64,000 nucleotides of DNA. Source: Deinococcus metalli (GTDB lineage Bacteria > Deinococcota > Deinococci > Deinococcales > Deinococcaceae). The notes under the pieces are model-generated. The model did not search any database. It had not been told where the DNA came from and saw nothing but the letters and a program-made list of their open reading frames with translations. Below, in pieces: positions 60,150 to 64,000 of the stretch (position 1 is the stretch's first letter; the number at the start of each line of letters is the position of its first letter). Location of the stretch: positions 174,001 to 238,000 of the forward strand of contig NZ_JACHFK010000005.1 of the NCBI RefSeq assembly GCF_014201805.1. The letters run 5' to 3'. Made by a program: the position numbers and the translations under genes.

Positions 60150-61597
60150 GCCGCGACTTTATACGGCTGCTGCCCACCTTCATGATCTTCCTGCCCATGC
60201 TCGGCAGCTTGCTGCTGCTGGTCACGCCGAAGCGCTGGCGCGACGAGATGGCGGGCCTGCTCTCGGCCCTCACGCTGGGCATCGGCTTCGTGCTGTGGCG
60301 CGCGGGCGGCTCGGACCTGCTCAGTGTGCAGTGGGTGCCGGCACTGGGCATCACGTACTCCACGGAGCTGTCCGGCGTGAGCCTCGCGCTGGCGATGGTC
60401 GTGGCCTTCATGAGCTTCATCGCGGTGCTGTACGCCGCGCGGCGCATTCCCAACCCCGGCACCATGCTGGCCCTAATCCTGGCGATGGAGACGGGACTCA
60501 TCGGCATCTTCGCCGCGCGCGATTTGGTGCTGTTCTACGTGTTCTTCGAGGACGCCCTGCTGCCGTCTCTACTGATGCTGGCCATCTACGGCAAGCAGCA
60601 CCGCATGCGCGCCCTGGTGAAGTTTGCGGCCTACACGCTGTTCGGCTCGCTGCTGATGCTGGTGTCGATCATCGGAATCAAGTACCTGGGCGGCAGCCCC
60701 ACCTTCGCGCTGGCCGACCTGCGCGCGCACGTGCTGCCCGCCGGAAGCACGCAGACGTGGCTGTACGTGGCCTTCCTGACCGCCATGGCCGTGAAGCTGC
60801 CGCTGTGGCCGCTGCACGCGTGGCTGCCGGACTTCCACGAGCAGAACCACGACAGCGGCATTCCCGACGTCATGGGCACGCTGTACAAGGTCGGCGGCTA
60901 CGGCGTGTTCACCTTCGGCATCACGCTGTTCCCGGACGCCAGTATGGAACTGCGCCCCATCCTGATGGGCCTCGCAGCGTTCACGGCGCTGTACGCTGCG
61001 TGGATCGCGTTCCATCAGGCCGACTGGAAACGCCTGCTGGCCTACGCCGGCCTGTCGCACATGGGCTTCGTCGCGCTGGGCGTGTTCTCGCTGAACGAGA
61101 CGGCCGTGATCGGCGCAATGTACCTGCTCGCGTTCCAGAACCTCTACACCGGGGCGCTGTTCCTCGGGGTGGGCATGCTTCAGGAACGCACCGGCAGCAT
61201 CGCGGTCCGGGTCGGCGGCGTCATGACGCAGGCGGGCGCGCTGGGCGGCCTGACCCTGGCGCTTTGGCTGGCCAGCATCGCCGTGCCGGGGCTGGCGGGC
61301 TTCATCGGGGAATTCTCGATCCTGCTGGGCGCGTATCAGGTCTACCCGTGGCTCGCCTTCCTCGCCGGGATCACCACCATCGCCGCCGCCGCGTACGCGC
61401 TGACCGCCTTCCAGCACACCTTCTGGCAGGCCCGGCCGCCCGGCGGGATTCCCGTGGCGGACCTCGTGCATACGGAGTGGCTGATTCTGAGCCTGCCGCT
61501 GGCCGTGGCGATCTTCTTCGGCGTGTACTCCGCGCCCGCCCTGAACCTGATGCAACCTGCGGTGAAAGCGGTGCTCACCGCCCTCGGGGGGAACTGA
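60146..61597 (+). CDS. nuoM: NADH-quinone oxidoreductase subunit M
   Basis: 483-aa antiporter-like subunit. YVFFEDALLPSLLMLAIYG has the conserved Glu and FLTAMAVKLPLWPLHAWLPDFHEQNHDSGIPDVMGTLYKVGGYG the conserved Lys residues. The PDFHEQNHDSG loop is of the Thermus type rather than the enterobacterial PDAHTEAPTAGS. GTG 60146 overlaps the nuoL stop (GTGA), with GGAGGTGG upstream. Confidence 0.96.
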
Positions 61598-61599
61598 CC

Positions 61600-63105
61600 A
61601 TGCTGACGACCCCCACCGGAACCGACCTCTACGCCCTGGGCGCGCTGTTTCCTATCTTCGCGGTGCTGTTCGGCGCGCTCCTGAGCACCCTGCTGGGTTT
61701 CTGGGTCAGCCGCCGCGTGCTGACGTACCTGAACATCGGCATGCTCGTGCTGTCCGGGGCGTCCATGATCGCGCTGTGGAACCAGGGCCGCGCGGCCTTC
61801 ACGCAGACCCGCGTGCTGGACGGCCAGTCGCTCACGACCGCCTCGCTGCATGCCGACAACCCGGCCCTGTTGCTGGGGCTGGTGATCGTGGTCGGCAGCC
61901 TGATGACCCTGCTGGTGTCGCTCGACACCGCGTGGCGCGCCCGCATCTCCTTCCCGGAGTTCGACGCCATGCTGATGTACGCGGTCACCGGCGCCCTGCT
62001 GATGGCCTTCTCCGGCGACCTGATCGTGCTGCTGATCGGCCTGGAGATCATGAGCCTGTCGGGCTACGTGCTCTCGACCTTGCAGGACTCGCGCCGCGCC
62101 GAGGAGTCCGGCCTGAAGTACTTCCTGCTGGGCGCAGTCGGCAGCGCCATCCTGATCTACGGCATCGCCTTCGTATACGGCGCGACCGGCACTCTGAACT
62201 ACGCCGAGATCGCCCTGCGGGTCGGCTCGGTGTCGGGCCTGTTGCCGCAGAACACCGGCATCCTGGTCGGCGGGGCGCTGCTGGTGCTCGCGGGCTTCGC
62301 GTTCAAGATCGCGCTGGTGCCGTTCCACCAGTGGACGCCGGACGTGTACTCGGGCGCGCCCACCTCGGTCAGCCTGTTCCTGAGCACCGTCGTGAAGGTC
62401 GCGGCCTTTGCGGGCATGCTGCGCGTGTTCTCCGGTGCCCTGGCCGACGCGCCCGGCTGGGCCAGCGTGCTCCAGATCCTCACGGCCGCCACACTGATCA
62501 TCGGGAACACCGCCGCGCTCCTCCAGCGCAACTTCAAGCGCATGCTGGCGTACTCGGCGGTCGCGCACACCGGCTTCCTGGCGATGGCCCTGCTGGGTAC
62601 GCCCGCCACCGGCGGCGCCGCCCTGACGTATTACCTGCTGGTCTACACCCTGATGACGGCCGCCGCCCTGGCGATCGTGGCTGCGCTGCAGCGCACCGAG
62701 GCCGGGATGGAGATCACGGACATGCGCGGCCTGTACTACCGGCATCCCGGCTACGCGGTCGCGCTGGCGATCTGCCTCGCGTCGCTGGCGGGCCTGCCAC
62801 CCTTCGCGGGCTTCTTCGGAAAGTACCTCGCGTTCCAGGCGGCCTTCCAGAACGGCTACGTGTGGCTCAGCGTGCTCGCGGCCCTCACCAGCGTCGCCGC
62901 GTTGATCTACTACCTGCGCCCCGGCATGCTGATGTTCATGCCGGACCGCACGCCCACGCGCGAGTACGCGCACGGCCAGCGGCCTCCCACCACCCTGACC
63001 GTCGCGATCGGCGTGGCCGGCGTGACCGTGCTGGGCCTGCTGCCCAACCTGTGGTACGGCTGGGTCAGCAACCCGGCGATCTGGCAACTCCTCGCGGGGC
63101 GCTAG
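61600..63105 (+). CDS. nuoN: NADH-quinone oxidoreductase subunit N
   Basis: 501-aa antiporter-like subunit, last of the operon. LIGLEIMSLSGYVLSTL, EESGLKYFLLGAVGSAILIYGIAFVYGATGTLNY, FKIALVPFHQWTPDVYSGAPTSVSLFLSTVVKVA and LAYSAVAHTGFLAM are typical. ATG 61600 follows the nuoM stop by two bases. A strong terminator follows. Confidence 0.97.
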   Translation: MLTTPTGTDLYALGALFPIFAVLFGALLSTLLGFWVSRRVLTYLNIGMLVLSGASMIALWNQGRAAFTQTRVLDGQSLTTASLHADNPALLLGLVIVVGSLMTLLVSLDTAWRARISFPEFDAMLMYAVTGALLMAFSGDLIVLLIGLEIMSLSGYVLSTLQDSRRAEESGLKYFLLGAVGSAILIYGIAFVYGATGTLNYAEIALRVGSVSGLLPQNTGILVGGALLVLAGFAFKIALVPFHQWTPDVYSGAPTSVSLFLSTVVKVAAFAGMLRVFSGALADAPGWASVLQILTAATLIIGNTAALLQRNFKRMLAYSAVAHTGFLAMALLGTPATGGAALTYYLLVYTLMTAAALAIVAALQRTEAGMEITDMRGLYYRHPGYAVALAICLASLAGLPPFAGFFGKYLAFQAAFQNGYVWLSVLAALTSVAALIYYLRPGMLMFMPDRTPTREYAHGQRPPTTLTVAIGVAGVTVLGLLPNLWYGWVSNPAIWQLLAGR

Positions 63106-63126
63106 GGAGCTGAGGGCACAAAACAG

Positions 63127-63164
63127 GAGAGGCAGAAGCGTGGGCTTCTGCCTCTCTTCTCTTC
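63127..63164. terminator. Bidirectional terminator between nuoN and cutA
   Basis: Perfect 12-bp stem GAGAGGCAGAAG (63127-63138) / CTTCTGCCTCTC (63145-63156), 6-nt loop, then TTCTCTTC on the plus strand. The minus strand has CTGTTTTGTG after the stem, so it can serve both convergent genes. Confidence 0.85.
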
Positions 63165-63177
63165 GGGCCCCTGCCTC

Positions 63178-63495
63178 TTACTTCCGGTCTTCTAGCGATT
63201 CGCGCAGCCACGCCTGGAATTCCGGCAGGGCGCGGTCGAACTGCAACGCAATGATTTCCGGCACCTCATACGGGTGCAGGGACTTGATGCGCGCCTCGAG
63301 TTCCGGGTATTTCTCGCCGCTGGTCTTGATCAGCAGCATCGTCTCGGGGTCCTCGGCGATTTCGCCCTGCCAGCGGTACACGCTCTGCACGCCGCCGACC
63401 ACGTTGACGCAGCCGGCCAGGCGTTCCTGCACCAGGGTGCGCGCCACGTCGTGCGCCCGTTCGGGGGGGAGGGTGACCATCACGACCAGGGACAT
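63178..63495 (-). CDS. cutA: Divalent-cation tolerance protein CutA
   Basis: 105-aa PII-like trimeric protein. MVTLPPERAHDVARTLVQERLAGCVNVVGGVQSVYRWQGEI, MLLIKTSGEKYPELEARIKSLHPYEVPEIIAL. The Cys in AGCVNV and the HPYEVPEI segment are hallmarks. Precise function is debated; copper tolerance was the original phenotype in E. coli. TATGCT (63507-63502) ends six bases before the ATG. Confidence 0.96.
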   Translation of the reverse strand: MSLVVMVTLPPERAHDVARTLVQERLAGCVNVVGGVQSVYRWQGEIAEDPETMLLIKTSGEKYPELEARIKSLHPYEVPEIIALQFDRALPEFQAWLRESLEDRK

Positions 63496-63501
63496 GGGGG
63501 C

Positions 63502-63507
63502 AGCATA
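63502..63507 (-). promoter_or_regulatory. -10 box of cutA, leaderless geometry
   Basis: Minus-strand TATGCT, six bases, ATG at 63495; the spacer is GCCCCC, so no Shine-Dalgarno is present. Confidence 0.5.
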
Positions 63508-63604
63508 CCCCCGGTCCGGGCGGGATTGTCGGTGCGGCGCGCCCGGAACTCACGAAGCGCTTAGGCTTCGCGGGGCGCGGGCGGGGGAATGTTACGCTGC
63601 CGTC

Positions 63605-64000
63605 ATGCGGACTGTCGTCCTGATCGTCGTGCTGGTGCTGCTGGCGCTGTTTGCGCTGCTGAACACCAACGCGCTGATGTTTCCCCACACCATCAGCCTG
63701 GGCTTCGTGACCTACACCGGCGTGCCGATGGGCCTGGTGCTGCTGATCCTGGGAACGCTGCTGGCCCTGATCTTCTACTTCTGGGCGGGGCTGTCGGGCC
63801 TGCGCGCGCAGGCGGACTCGGCGCGGCTGCTGCGCGACATCGAGCAGCTCCGGGTCACCCTGGACAGCAAGGAGGGCAGCCGCTTCGCTCAGCTCCAGAC
63901 GCACATTGACGAGCGGCTCAACGCCCTGCCGGCCGCGTCGGGCAGCAGCGAACTGAGCACCGTGAACGCCCGGATCGACGCGCTGCAACGCGACGTGAAC
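63605..64000 (+). CDS. LapA-domain (DUF1049) membrane protein, 3' truncated by window edge
   Basis: Begins MRTVVLIVVLVLLALFALLN (TM1), then FPHTISLGFVTYTGVPMG and a second TM (LVLLILGTLLALIFYFWAG), the two-helix LapA arrangement. A coiled-coil-like region follows (LRAQADSARLLRDIEQLRVTLDSK and VNARIDALQRDVN) that runs off the window. TACGCT (63593-63598) ends six bases before ATG 63605. Probably involved in envelope or lipopolysaccharide-like assembly by analogy only. Confidence 0.82.
   Translation, partial: MRTVVLIVVLVLLALFALLNTNALMFPHTISLGFVTYTGVPMGLVLLILGTLLALIFYFWAGLSGLRAQADSARLLRDIEQLRVTLDSKEGSRFAQLQTHIDERLNALPAASGSSELSTVNARIDALQRDVN

Overview
The window is GC-rich bacterial chromosome. 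Its gene content and layout fit a Deinococcus: a Deinococcus/Thermus-style nuoA-N order, a cofactor-free uricase cluster, a VanW protein and a YidC with both a lipobox and a large periplasmic domain. Many starts have a TAnnnT -10 box 6-7 nt before the ATG/GTG, which implies leaderless mRNAs, known to be common in Deinococcus. The species is not determined. No rRNA, tRNA, IS element, prophage or CRISPR array was seen.

Layout. 1-4.7 kb: end of a UbiA-type prenyltransferase, two small unknown proteins, a single-domain class III nucleotide cyclase, and an OmpR-type regulator with its histidine kinase. 4.7-11.7 kb: argR with an ARG box, a DUF2254 membrane protein preceded by a 42-residue ORF, coaBC, and a TetR regulator divergent from a large YhgE/Pip-type membrane protein with two tandem operator-like palindromes between them. 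11.7-20.7 kb (minus strand): a seven-gene operon of malate synthase, IclR regulator, malate synthase paralogue, allantoate amidohydrolase, allantoinase, ureidoglycine aminohydrolase and malic enzyme. 20.8-25.0 kb: VanW protein, fasciclin protein, glycerate 2-kinase and an AT-richer lipoprotein. 25.2-32.0 kb (plus strand): OHCU decarboxylase, uricase, HIU hydrolase, ethanolamine ammonia-lyase EutB/EutC, then gabT- and gabD-like genes. 32.2-34.9 kb: rpmH-rnpA-yidD-yidC. 34.9-46.1 kb: housekeeping genes (polysaccharide deacetylase, C39-like peptidase with TPRs, 2-oxoacid dehydrogenase E1 alpha/beta, RlmB-type methyltransferase, aldose epimerase, S1C protease, EVE protein, GNAT acetyltransferase, MutS2). 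46.2-63.1 kb: a predicted exported protein and the complete 14-gene complex I operon, interrupted by a DUF1963 gene between nuoD and nuoE. 63.2-64 kb: CutA and the start of a LapA-domain protein.

How the genes work together. The two catabolic clusters make a near-complete route from urate to allantoin, allantoate, ureidoglycine and ureidoglycolate, releasing ammonia. Glyoxylate would then be condensed with acetyl-CoA by one or two malate synthases, and malate decarboxylated to pyruvate by malic enzyme. A glycerate kinase lies between the clusters. Ethanolamine lyase is co-transcribed with the urate genes, giving ammonia plus acetaldehyde. An IclR-type repressor inside the operon and three phased half-sites over the operon promoter suggest control by a pathway intermediate. 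A ureidoglycolate lyase or amidohydrolase is not visible here.
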